Source: Moorella sp. UBA4076 (lineage in GTDB: Bacteria; Bacillota; DSM-521; Neomoorellales; Neomoorellaceae). Taken from it: a stretch of 6,191 bases of DNA. The position numbers and the translations under genes were made by a program. This document shows, one piece after another, positions 1 to 6,189 of the stretch (positions are counted from its first letter, which is position 1; each line of letters begins with the position of its first letter). Where the stretch lies: positions 1-6,191 of the forward strand of contig DFYS01000153.1 in NCBI GenBank assembly GCA_002383405.1, in the 5' to 3' direction. The notes beneath the pieces were generated by a model, which saw only the letters and a program-made list of their open reading frames with translations, was not told where the DNA came from and ran no database searches.

Positions 1-230
1 GTACCGGGATTTTTTACAGGCAGTGTTGTCGCATGCCTTTGCGAAATGACGTCGTGGCTCGGATAAGCCAATTCTTTTGTCGCCGTAATTCACTAAGGTA
101 GTCCAGTAGTAGCGCGCCCTAAAGCAGCTATTGATACGTCAGACCTATTTGCAGGCAGTGCCTGTTGCTGAATAAAATAGACCTGTGTTAGAATAGGTAT
201 ACTTCCCAATACAGAGAGGAGACCGGAGCA
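1..230. other. Left-edge intergenic stretch, possibly with the tail of an upstream gene
   Basis: No complete gene is visible here. In the + frame starting at base 2, fifteen codons read YRDFLQAVLSHAFAK before a TGA at 47-49. This looks protein-like and could be the C-terminus of a gene cut by the window edge, but fifteen residues are too few to name a family. From about 50 to 160 I see no coding signal. CAGGCAGTG occurs twice, at 17-25 and 152-160, and the second copy is part of a 13-base palindrome just before the promoter of the next gene. Confidence 0.25.
165..194 (+). promoter_or_regulatory. Predicted sigma-A-type promoter of the PgpA-family gene
   Basis: A -35 element TTGCTG (165-170) and a -10 element TAGAAT (189-194) are separated by 18 bases. 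Each matches the consensus at four or five of six positions. Transcription would start near 201, giving a leader of about 30 bases. The leader contains the ribosome site AGAGGAG (215-221), nine bases before the GTG start at 231. The promoter is called from sequence only. Confidence 0.5.
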
Positions 231-755
231 GTGAGTGTAGTACAACCGCAAGGGAAACAGTATGCCAGTGGCCTGCTGCTCAAGCAACTGGTGGTCGCCT
301 GGCTGGAGCGGCGCGGGGTAAGCATGGATGATATTGCGCGCCTGGTATATGAAGTCCAGCAAAAATATATCCGCGACCTGAGTATAGCTGCCTGCCGGGA
401 GAGCGTCGAGCGGGTGCTGGAGAAACGAGAGGTGCAGAACGCCGTCCTGACCGGCATCTCCATTGACGAGATGGCCGAAAAGGGGCTGCTGGCCGAACCC
501 CTGGCCACCATGCTCAAAAGCGACGACGGCCTCTATGGCATTGATGAGATTATGGCCTTGAGCATCATTAATATCTATGGCTCTATTGGCTTTACCAACT
601 TCGGCTACCTGGATAAAGTCAAGCCGGGCATTATCGGTGTAGTCAATGACAAAAAAAGCGAGAAGGTCAATACCTTCCTCGACGACCTGGTGGCCGCCAT
701 CGCCGCCGCCGCCTCCTCCCGCCTCGCCCATCGCGACCGGGACGGGTTGCTATAA
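231..755 (+). CDS. pgpA: PgpA-family protein (phosphatidylglycerophosphatase A-like, YutG type)
   Basis: The 174-residue product resembles the Gram-positive YutG branch of the PgpA family. Family members in proteobacteria remove the phosphate from phosphatidylglycerol phosphate, the last step of phosphatidylglycerol synthesis at the membrane. The best-conserved blocks are KREVQNAVLTGI (65-76), DDGLYGIDEIMALSIINIYG (98-117), IGFTNFGYLDKVKPGII (119-135) and the C-terminal TFLDDLVAAIAAAASSRLAH (148-167). The acidic residues in DDGLYGIDE and LDD are candidates for metal binding. Unlike E. coli PgpA, it lacks clear transmembrane helices, as is usual for the YutG branch, so the catalytic role here is a family inference and less certain than the family itself. 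The GTG start is chosen because AGAGGAG lies nine bases upstream. The gene stands alone, converging on the vapBC pair. Confidence 0.85.
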   Translation: MSVVQPQGKQYASGLLLKQLVVAWLERRGVSMDDIARLVYEVQQKYIRDLSIAACRESVERVLEKREVQNAVLTGISIDEMAEKGLLAEPLATMLKSDDGLYGIDEIMALSIINIYGSIGFTNFGYLDKVKPGIIGVVNDKKSEKVNTFLDDLVAAIAAAASSRLAHRDRDGLL

Positions 756-782
756 TGAAGATGAGCGACAGAACAGCAATTA

Positions 783-815
783 CCAGCAGCCCGGTAGATA
801 TTACCGGGCTGCTGG
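783..815. terminator. Perfect hairpin between convergent genes, probable bidirectional terminator
   Basis: CCAGCAGCCCGGTA (783-796) is followed by a five-base loop and its exact reverse complement (802-815), giving a 14-bp GC-rich stem with no mismatch. It lies between the stop of the PgpA-family gene (755) and the stop of the minus-strand PIN gene (853), where a shared terminator is expected. There is no T-run on the + side. The minus side continues with TAATTGCTGTTCTG, only mildly T-rich, so it is not a textbook intrinsic terminator. It may instead stabilise 3' ends or act with Rho. Confidence 0.55.
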
Positions 816-852
816 CGTAATGGCCGCGCCGGCAGGCGTTGCTATCCGCTAA

Positions 853-1260
853 TTACCCCGGTGGTATAACTAGGTTAACATCCAGTTTGCGGAAATCGTT
901 ATCGAAGGAGCAAATACCTTCTTCCCGGCTGCGGGCTAGTGCTGCCAGATAAGCATTAACGAAATCAACGTTTTTATTTGCCATATCCTTCAAAGCCTGG
1001 ATAAGCAAATCCTGGTTTTCCGGGTATATACCATCGGCGCAGATAAAGAAGGTTAAGCTTTCCGCAATATCTTTCTTCGGGTATTTATAAAACGAAGACA
1101 ACACCCAGACAATTTCAGCCAGAACGATGTGGGAAAGCCGCAGGCCTATCTCACCTTTTTCAGCGCGGGTCATCAATTCCAGAGTTTTAGCCGCCATTTC
1201 CGGCGGGTCACCGGTGATAAAGCGAAGAATAACATTGGCATCCACCCACAAATACATCAT
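853..1260 (-). CDS. vapC: PIN-domain ribonuclease toxin, VapC type
   Basis: This 135-residue protein has the usual VapC length and the full set of PIN acidic residues. D7 lies in the N-terminal WVDANVILR strand, E49 in VLAEIVWVL, D99 in NVDFVNAYLAALAR, and D120/D122 in the C-terminal SFDNDF. PIN toxins are Mg2+-dependent ribonucleases that cleave tRNA or rRNA and arrest translation until bound by their antitoxin. All catalytic positions are intact, so it is probably active. Its ATG shares one base with the TAA of the upstream antitoxin gene (TAATG), which suggests translational coupling; AAGGAG lies about 11 bases before the start. A second ATG follows immediately, so the true start could be one codon later. 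The RNA target cannot be read from the sequence. Confidence 0.9.
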   Translation of the reverse strand: MMYLWVDANVILRFITGDPPEMAAKTLELMTRAEKGEIGLRLSHIVLAEIVWVLSSFYKYPKKDIAESLTFFICADGIYPENQDLLIQALKDMANKNVDFVNAYLAALARSREEGICSFDNDFRKLDVNLVIPPG

Positions 1261-1526
1261 TAAAGGTCTTTCTCCTTCTTCAGGATACGCCGGCCCATTT
1301 CACCAGCTACCTCTTCGCGAACCCTGGCTTTGCCGGGGTAGGGACGTGATGCGGGCAATGAGGAATAGAGATCGGTTAAGCGTTGCCGTTTTAGCGCCTG
1401 GAGTTTAATATCTCCCTCCGGGCTGATATCAAACAAGAGATCGTCCCCAGCTTGTACGTTCAACCGATGGCGCACAGCTACCGGAATCGTGATCTGGCCC
1501 TTACTTGTCAGTTTTGCCCTGAACAT
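1260..1526 (-). CDS. vapB: AbrB/SpoVT-fold antitoxin, VapB type
   Basis: The 88-residue product begins with a swapped-hairpin AbrB DNA-binding domain (about 1-45). Its signature is MFRAKLTSKGQITIPVAVRH, followed by LNVQAGDDLLFDI. The basic, charged C-terminal part (about 46-88, ending RRILKKEKDL) is the region that, in VapB proteins, wraps the PIN toxin and blocks its active site. Proteins of this type dimerise, bind their own promoter and repress the operon, more tightly when bound to toxin. The start is well supported by a perfect AAGGAGGT (1533-1540), six bases upstream. It is first in a two-gene operon and overlaps the toxin gene by one base. Pairing with the adjacent PIN gene makes a type II toxin-antitoxin role very likely. 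Confidence 0.9.
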   Translation of the reverse strand: MFRAKLTSKGQITIPVAVRHRLNVQAGDDLLFDISPEGDIKLQALKRQRLTDLYSSLPASRPYPGKARVREEVAGEMGRRILKKEKDL

Positions 1527-1546
1527 AGCAATACCTCCTTACATAA

Positions 1547-1576
1547 ATTATGATGCCTTACTTTGGAGAATGTCAA
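1547..1576 (-). promoter_or_regulatory. Predicted vapBC promoter with very short leader
   Basis: On the minus strand a perfect -35 TTGACA (1576-1571) is followed after 18 bases by CATAAT (1552-1547), five of six matches to the -10 consensus. Transcription would begin around 1540, exactly where the ribosome site AAGGAGGT (1540-1533) begins. The leader would be only about 14 bases. Confidence 0.6.
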
Positions 1577-1580
1577 GGCA
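1554..1580. promoter_or_regulatory. Inverted repeat over the vapBC promoter, candidate operator
   Basis: TGCCTT (1554-1559) and AAGGCA (1575-1580) are exact reverse complements separated by 15 bases. Their centres are 21 bases apart, about two helical turns, so both half-sites lie on one face of the DNA. The repeat spans the spacer and the -35 element of the predicted vapBC promoter. This is where a self-repressing VapB dimer or VapBC complex would be expected. Six-base arms can arise by chance, so the call is tentative. Confidence 0.35.
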
Positions 1581-1699
1581 GGAATAGTTTATCTGTTTGT
1601 ATCGCCAGGGTGCTCCGACGGGGGATTTTTCTTGCGAAAAGGATCTAAGCGGGAGGATTTTCAGGAAAAAGAGAGAATAACCCTCTGAATACTTAAACT

Positions 1700-1706
1700 G
1701 AGGTGG
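1700..1706 (+). promoter_or_regulatory. Ribosome binding site that sets the trkA start at 1712
   Basis: GAGGTGG (1700-1706) lies five bases before the GTG at 1712. The alternative GTG at 1703 lies inside this motif and has no purine-rich site of its own upstream (ACTTAAACT). The Shine-Dalgarno therefore favours 1712. No convincing promoter for trkA was found between 1581 and 1699. Confidence 0.7.
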
Positions 1707-1711
1707 ACCGG

Positions 1712-3055
1712 GTGCGGATAATAATCATCGGTGCTGGCAAAGTGGGTTTCAAGTTGGCCGAAATGTTGTCCCTGGGAGGCCATGACGTTTTAGTCATCGA
1801 GCAGGACGCGGAGAGAATTCGGGCTGTGGAAGAAAAGCTGGATGTCCAGACTATTTGTGCCAACGGCGCCAGCCCGGACGTCCTCAAAGAAAACGGGGTG
1901 GCAGGCACCGACCTCCTGATAGCAGTGACTGAGAATGATGAGTTAAACATTATTGCCAGCCTGTTCAGCAAAAAAATGGGCGCCAAAAAAACGATGGCGC
2001 GGATTCGTAACCCGGAATACCTGACAGGTAATGAAGTTGGTTTTGGTAAAGACCTGGGGATTGACTATGTGATTAACCCCGACCAGGTAGCCGCCACGGC
2101 CATTGCCGAATTGGTAGAGGCGCCTGAGGCGATAGAATCCGAATTTTACGCTGGAGGTAAAATTCAGCTTCTGGTGCTCATCCTGCCACCCCATGCCCAG
2201 GCGGCAGGGAAAAAATTGAAGGATTTACCTTCCCCGAACCCCTATTTGATTGTCGCCATCCAGCGGGGCGAAACAATGATCATTCCCCGCGGCGAGGACC
2301 ACCTGATGGCGGGAGACAGGGTGTTTGTCCTGGCCCCGGCGAAAAAAATGGAGCCGGTGGAGCACCTGCTGGGGCAAAAGCGCACGCGGGTGCAGCGAGT
2401 GGTAGTACTGGGCGGCACCCGGATGGCCTACTACCTGGCGCAAAAGCTGGCTGCAAAAAAGATAGAAATCAAGATCATCGACAAAGATCGCCAGCGTTGC
2501 GAAGTTTTAAGCCGCAAGTTACCTCACGTTACTGTCATCCATGGTGATGGCAGTGACCTGGGTTTACTTGAGGAAGAAAATATTGGCGATGCCGATATCT
2601 TTGCTGCTGTTACCGGCGATGACAAGGTGAATCTACTTGTATCGCTGTTAGCCAAGCACCTGGGCGCCGGGAAAGCCATCTGCCGGGTCGGGCGTTCGGA
2701 TTATGCAGCCCTGATGGAAAAGATAGGCATTGATGTGGTCATCAGCCCGCGGCTGCTGACAGCGGCTGCCATTTTGAAATTCGTCCGCCGGGGGAAGATT
2801 GTCGCCATCAACCTGCTGGGCCAGGATAAAGCGGAGATGATTGAATTTATCGCCCCCCCGGATTGCCGCCTGGCGAATAAACCTTTACAGCAGATCGATT
2901 TCCCCCGTCATGCTATCATCGGCGCCATTGCCCGCGGCGAGGAAATAATTGTCCCTGGTGGCAGCGATTATATCATGCCTGGCGATCATGTGATTGTTTT
3001 TGCCCTCCCCGGGGCTGTGGCTGCGGTGCACGATTTCTTTGGTACCAGGAAATGA
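1712..3055 (+). CDS. trkA: Trk potassium uptake protein TrkA, NAD-binding peripheral subunit
   Basis: TrkA is the cytoplasmic ring that binds nucleotides and gates the TrkH potassium channel. The 447-residue product has the full two-repeat layout: RCK-N (about 1-125), RCK-C (about 136-225), RCK-N (about 228-350) and RCK-C (about 360-445). Repeat 1 starts at once with the Rossmann strand and GAGKVG loop (7-12), with acidic E30 at the end of the second strand, typical of NAD(H) binding. Repeat 2 has VVVLGGTRMAYYLA, where two loop glycines are replaced, so its nucleotide binding may differ. The GTG at 1712 is preferred to 1703 because GAGGTGG precedes it and it gives the usual MRIIIIGAGK beginning. 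trkH starts eight bases after its stop, so the two form an operon. It diverges from vapBC. Confidence 0.95.
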   Translation: MRIIIIGAGKVGFKLAEMLSLGGHDVLVIEQDAERIRAVEEKLDVQTICANGASPDVLKENGVAGTDLLIAVTENDELNIIASLFSKKMGAKKTMARIRNPEYLTGNEVGFGKDLGIDYVINPDQVAATAIAELVEAPEAIESEFYAGGKIQLLVLILPPHAQAAGKKLKDLPSPNPYLIVAIQRGETMIIPRGEDHLMAGDRVFVLAPAKKMEPVEHLLGQKRTRVQRVVVLGGTRMAYYLAQKLAAKKIEIKIIDKDRQRCEVLSRKLPHVTVIHGDGSDLGLLEEENIGDADIFAAVTGDDKVNLLVSLLAKHLGAGKAICRVGRSDYAALMEKIGIDVVISPRLLTAAAILKFVRRGKIVAINLLGQDKAEMIEFIAPPDCRLANKPLQQIDFPRHAIIGAIARGEEIIVPGGSDYIMPGDHVIVFALPGAVAAVHDFFGTRK

Positions 3056-3063
3056 GGTAAGAC

Positions 3064-4512
3064 ATGCGCTACCGGCTGGTGGTCCGGGTCCTCGGAAAAA
3101 TTATTATTTTAATCGGCCTGGCTATGGTGGTACCCCTGCTGATGGCCCTTTATTTCCAGGAAGAAGAATGGCCGGCCTTTGCCTGGAGCGCCGGGATAGC
3201 CCTGGCGGCGGGTATTCCCTTAAGCTTATGCCCTTACCATAATGGCGAGATCCGGCGGCGCGAGGGTTACGCCATTGTAACGTTGAGCTGGGTGGCGGCG
3301 GCCATATTTGGCAGCCTGCCTTATTTTTTGGCGGGCACTTTTCCCTCCTTCGCCGATGCCCTTTTTGAAACGGTTTCCGGATTCACCACCACCGGCGCCA
3401 GTGTCATGACGGACATCGAGAGCCATTCCCGTTCCATCCTTTTCTGGCGCAGCCTGACCCACTGGCTTGGCGGCATGGGCATTGTAGTTCTCTTTGTAGC
3501 CCTTCTTTCGCAATTAGGTTCCGGCGGGTTGCAAATGCTCCAGGCCGAAGTCCCCGGCCCGGTTGCCGAGAAATTAAAACCCCGCATCCAGGAAACGGCC
3601 AAAATCCTCTGGCTGACCTACACTGCCCTGTCGGCGGCCGAGGTTCTCCTGCTCATGGCAGCCGGTTTATCATTATACGAAGCTGTTATCCATACCTTTG
3701 GCACCATGGCCACCGGTGGCTTTTCCAGCAAAAACGCCAGTATTGGTCACTATTCCAGCCCCATGGTACAATGGGTAATAATAATTTTCATGTTCTTGGC
3801 AGGGATTAACTTTGCCCTTTATTACCAGGTCCTGCGCCACCGGGCCCCCTTTTATTTCTGGCGTAACCCGGAGTTTAAACTCTATGGCGGCATAATTGCA
3901 GCCGGCACGGTAATCGTGGCACTTGATTTATTTGTGACTGGCTACGAGCCGGGGGAGCACCTGGTCCGCACGGCCGCCTTCCAGGTGGTTTCCATTGTAA
4001 CGACCACCGGTTATGCAACAGCCGATTTTGACGCCTGGCCCCACCTGTCGCGTAATCTTTTATTCTTCCTGATGTTTGTAGGCGGTTGTTGCGGTTCTAC
4101 CGGTGGTGCCATTAAAGTGGGCCGGTTGCTGGTGCTGTTGAAAAACGGGGCCGCGGAGATATTTCGTACCATCCACCCCCATGCGGTGGTCCCGGTGCGT
4201 TTAGGTAATGCGGGTATAATAAAGGAGAGCCTGGTTTTAAATATTCTTCAGTTTATCAGCCTGTATCTGCTATTATTTGGCGTCGGTACTATATTGGTAT
4301 CACTGGCGGGTCTAAGATTGGAGGACGCTGCCAGCGCTGTGGCAGCTACCCTGGGCAATGTGGGCCCGGGCCTGGGGAGTGTAGGACCGACGCAGAACTA
4401 TGCTCACCTGCCGGCAGCGGCCAAGTATCTATTATCATGGTTGATGCTTGTCGGCCGCCTGGAAATTTACACTGTGCTGGCATTATTCCTGCGGGCGACC
4501 TGGCGGAAATAA
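3064..4512 (+). CDS. trkH: Trk potassium uptake protein TrkH, membrane channel subunit
   Basis: TrkH is the integral membrane part of the Trk system and carries potassium inward when gated by the TrkA ring. The 482-residue length is typical. Four membrane-pore-membrane repeats can be followed by their filter loops: TTTGAS (108-113), ATGGFS (216-221), TTTGYAT (313-319) and LGNVGPGLG (430-438), each supplying a filter glycine. GGCCGSTGGAIKVGR (340-354) is the conserved glycine-rich stretch around the intramembrane gate loop of the third repeat, and MLVGRLEIYTVL (461-472) is the conserved final helix with its arginine (R465). The ribosome site AGGTAAG overlaps the trkA stop region just before the ATG, so translation is probably coupled. 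An intrinsic terminator follows. No frameshift or missing segment is seen. Confidence 0.96.
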   Translation: MRYRLVVRVLGKIIILIGLAMVVPLLMALYFQEEEWPAFAWSAGIALAAGIPLSLCPYHNGEIRRREGYAIVTLSWVAAAIFGSLPYFLAGTFPSFADALFETVSGFTTTGASVMTDIESHSRSILFWRSLTHWLGGMGIVVLFVALLSQLGSGGLQMLQAEVPGPVAEKLKPRIQETAKILWLTYTALSAAEVLLLMAAGLSLYEAVIHTFGTMATGGFSSKNASIGHYSSPMVQWVIIIFMFLAGINFALYYQVLRHRAPFYFWRNPEFKLYGGIIAAGTVIVALDLFVTGYEPGEHLVRTAAFQVVSIVTTTGYATADFDAWPHLSRNLLFFLMFVGGCCGSTGGAIKVGRLLVLLKNGAAEIFRTIHPHAVVPVRLGNAGIIKESLVLNILQFISLYLLLFGVGTILVSLAGLRLEDAASAVAATLGNVGPGLGSVGPTQNYAHLPAAAKYLLSWLMLVGRLEIYTVLALFLRATWRK

Positions 4513-4521
4513 TTTTGCTTA

Positions 4522-4561
4522 AATCCCCTCTTTTTTCACTTAAAAAAGAGGGATTATTTTT
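4522..4561 (+). terminator. Intrinsic terminator of the trkAH operon
   Basis: AATCCCCTCTTTTTT (4522-4536) pairs with AAAAAAGAGGGATT (4542-4555), with one bulged C and a five-base loop. It is followed by ATTTTT. It begins nine bases after the trkH stop and separates trkAH from the next gene. Confidence 0.85.
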
Positions 4562-4575
4562 GGGTTGTCGAACTA

Positions 4576-4581
4576 TATAAT
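4576..4581 (+). promoter_or_regulatory. Possible -10 element for the PLP enzyme gene
   Basis: TATAAT at 4576-4581 matches the -10 consensus fully. The bases 16-18 upstream (ATTATT or TTATTT, 4553-4559) are a poor -35 and overlap the trkAH terminator, so this is a partial promoter call. A start near 4588 would give a leader of about 55 bases with no recognisable riboswitch. The ribosome site AAAGGGA (4627-4633) lies ten bases before the ATG. Confidence 0.35.
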
Positions 4582-4643
4582 AAATGCAGGTGAAGTTTTT
4601 GGCACACAGTAACATCACATTAAACTAAAGGGACTGATCCAAA

Positions 4644-6002
4644 ATGGCGGGTAAAATTCCCTTTGGCCCCACCTTTGCCGAGATGGGCGATCCGGCGCAA
4701 ATTGACCCGGCAGTAAGGCAGCGGGCCTTAAAAGCCCTTAAAGAGGATGAACTGGATCCAGTTAACCTTTTCAATATTACCTGGAAAGACGAGAACAACC
4801 AGGTGCGGAAGATGGTTCTGCCGCCGGCAGTGACCGGGGTAGACGCCAATATCGTCGTCCTCCTGGGCCGGGGTTTCCCTTCCGGTTCCCACAAGGTAGG
4901 CCCGGCCTACGCCACCCTGATTGAAGGCTGCGTTGACGGTGTCATCAAGCCGGGCGAGCATACCATCCTGGGGCCTTCGACGGGCAACTTCGGTATCGGT
5001 GTGGCCTATATTTGCAAGCTGCTCGGTTTCCGGGCGGTAGTTATTATGCCCGACAACATGAGCAAGGAGCGTTATGAGCGCATTCGCAAGTACGGCGGCG
5101 AGCTGGACCTGACCCCGGGCACCGAGTCCGACGTTATCCTCACCCTGCAGCGGACCTATGAACTGAAGAAAGACCCCCAAAACTTCTCTCTGGCCCAGTT
5201 TGAGCTCCTGCCCAATTATCGTTTCCACCGCCACGTCACCGGCAACGCCGCCATTGAGGCCGTTCAGGGGATCGGCAACGGCCGCATTGCCGTTTTCACC
5301 TCGGCGCCCGGTTCGGCGGGGACCCTGGGCGCTGGCGATCAGATTAAAAAAGCCTTTCCCGAGTGTAAAATCGCGGCCCTGGAACCCTATGAGTGTTCCA
5401 CCCTGTATAACGGCGGCCGCGGCCAGCACCGCATCGAGGGCATTGGCGACAAGATGTGCACCCTCATCCATAATGTCCTGAACACCGATTTTCTGGTCCT
5501 CATCCACGACGAGGATACCGTCCGCGGCCTCAAGGTCCTCCAGGACGGCACCGAGGTCCTGATCAGGAATGGCGTCAAGGAGGCCGACGCTTTGGCCCTG
5601 CGGGACAACTTCGGCCCCTCCGGCATCTGCAATATTCAGGGCGCCATTAAGATGGCCAAATTCCTGCGCCTGGGCCCCGGCGACAACGTGGTTACTATTG
5701 CTACCGACGGTTGCGACCGCTATCACTCCGTACTAAGGAGCCTGGCCGAGCGCACCCTGGAGATTGAGGACTTCGTCCTCGACCGCTGGTTCAAGGATGT
5801 CTTCCTCAAGGCTCATACCCATCATATTGTTGATACCCGCCGGCCGGAGGCCAGGGAACGTCTCTTCCAGCAGAAGGAGAAAGACTGGTTGCCCTTCGGA
5901 TATACCAGGGAATACCTGGACACTATGAAGAGCCAGTCCTTCTGGGACGACGAGTACGCCAGGATCGAATACTACGATGCCAGGATTAGAGAGATGCGAT
6001 AG
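4644..6002 (+). CDS. Fold-type II PLP-dependent enzyme, cysteine synthase-like, substrate unknown
   Basis: The 452-residue product has the fold-type II (tryptophan synthase beta) layout. SGSHKVGPAYA (80-90) carries the likely Schiff-base lysine K84. GPSTGNFGIG (110-119) matches the asparagine loop that contacts PLP and substrate. SAPGSAGTLGAG (220-231) is in the place of the usual GTGGT phosphate-binding loop, and TDGCDRYHS (354-362) resembles the PDSGERYLS end motif of O-acetylserine sulfhydrylases. It is about 140 residues longer than those enzymes, with roughly 50 extra at the N-terminus and 85 at the C-terminus. The C-terminal part has AHTHHIVD (390-397) and an acidic, tyrosine-rich end; no CBS domain is visible. 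It could be a beta-replacing or beta-eliminating lyase, a desulfhydrase or a thiolase-type enzyme; I cannot choose. It stands alone after the trkAH terminator, and its strong C/G-ending codon bias suggests high expression. Confidence 0.85.
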   Translation: MAGKIPFGPTFAEMGDPAQIDPAVRQRALKALKEDELDPVNLFNITWKDENNQVRKMVLPPAVTGVDANIVVLLGRGFPSGSHKVGPAYATLIEGCVDGVIKPGEHTILGPSTGNFGIGVAYICKLLGFRAVVIMPDNMSKERYERIRKYGGELDLTPGTESDVILTLQRTYELKKDPQNFSLAQFELLPNYRFHRHVTGNAAIEAVQGIGNGRIAVFTSAPGSAGTLGAGDQIKKAFPECKIAALEPYECSTLYNGGRGQHRIEGIGDKMCTLIHNVLNTDFLVLIHDEDTVRGLKVLQDGTEVLIRNGVKEADALALRDNFGPSGICNIQGAIKMAKFLRLGPGDNVVTIATDGCDRYHSVLRSLAERTLEIEDFVLDRWFKDVFLKAHTHHIVDTRRPEARERLFQQKEKDWLPFGYTREYLDTMKSQSFWDDEYARIEYYDARIREMR

Positions 6003-6189
6003 GGGAACCGGTTATAGCCGCTGCCGGAACCTGATGCGAGGCTTTAATATTAAGCTTTGATATGGCCGTTTGTGATAGCCGCTGCCAGAACTGGGACCAG
6101 GAGGCATCCAGGTGGCGTGACGGCACATAGTAGACGCCCATGCCGCTTATGAGCGGCACCAGCAGAAGGATGAAAATGGTAGTATTGTA
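5986..6189 (-). CDS. 3' end of a possible membrane-anchored protein, cut by the window edge
   Basis: On the minus strand a frame is open from the right edge for 67 codons to a TAA at 5988-5986. It begins with a hydrophobic stretch, TTIFILLLVPLISGMGVYYV, that would make one membrane helix, followed by PSRHLDASWSQFWQRLSQ, an amphipathic tryptophan-containing segment. Codons in the first forty positions often end in G or C, as in neighbouring genes, which favours real coding. The stop lies 17 bases inside the 3' end of the convergent PLP gene. The last 20 or so residues look low-grade (PAAAITGSPIASL). I do not recognise a family. It could also be chance, since only about 200 bases are visible. 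Confidence 0.4.
   Translation of the reverse strand, partial: YNTTIFILLLVPLISGMGVYYVPSRHLDASWSQFWQRLSQTAISKLNIKASHQVPAAAITGSPIASL
6011..6091. repeat. Pair of 20-base direct repeats, 61 bases apart
   Basis: GTTATAGCCGCTGCCGGAAC (6011-6030) and GTGATAGCCGCTGCCAGAAC (6072-6091) match at 18 of 20 positions. The spacer includes the AT-rich near-palindrome GCTTTAATATTAAGC. Both copies fall within the possible minus-strand gene and lie just beyond the stop of the PLP gene. Confidence 0.6.

Noticed and set aside
93..731. Open frame of 212 codons on the minus strand opposite the PgpA-family gene
   Set aside because: It is opposite a gene with clear family motifs, its glycine-rich start is the mirror of GCC-repeat codons, and it has no ribosome site or recognisable domain.
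1611..1631. Small hairpin CTCC-GACG-GGGG followed by ATTTTTC as a terminator or attenuator
   Set aside because: The stem is only four pairs including a G-T pair, too weak to support.
1581..1699. Possible c-di-AMP or other riboswitch or promoter ahead of trkA
   Set aside because: Potassium genes in Firmicutes are often under a c-di-AMP riboswitch, so I looked for one. The stretch is short, I could not find its conserved core, and pairs such as TTGCGA with GATTTT are too weak to call a promoter.
4728..5726. Open frame of 332 codons on the minus strand opposite the PLP gene
   Set aside because: Long antisense frames are expected opposite a gene with strong C/G third-position bias. It has no domain or Shine-Dalgarno, and the + strand product has all fold-type II motifs.
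6141..6158. Hairpin TGCCGCT-TATG-AGCGGCA as terminator
   Set aside because: It has a clean seven-base stem but no T-run, and it falls inside the possible minus-strand coding frame where it encodes part of the membrane helix, so it may be incidental.
6103..6172. Short + strand gene after AGGAGG near 6100
   Set aside because: The GTG and ATG codons following it meet stop codons within a few to about 17 codons.
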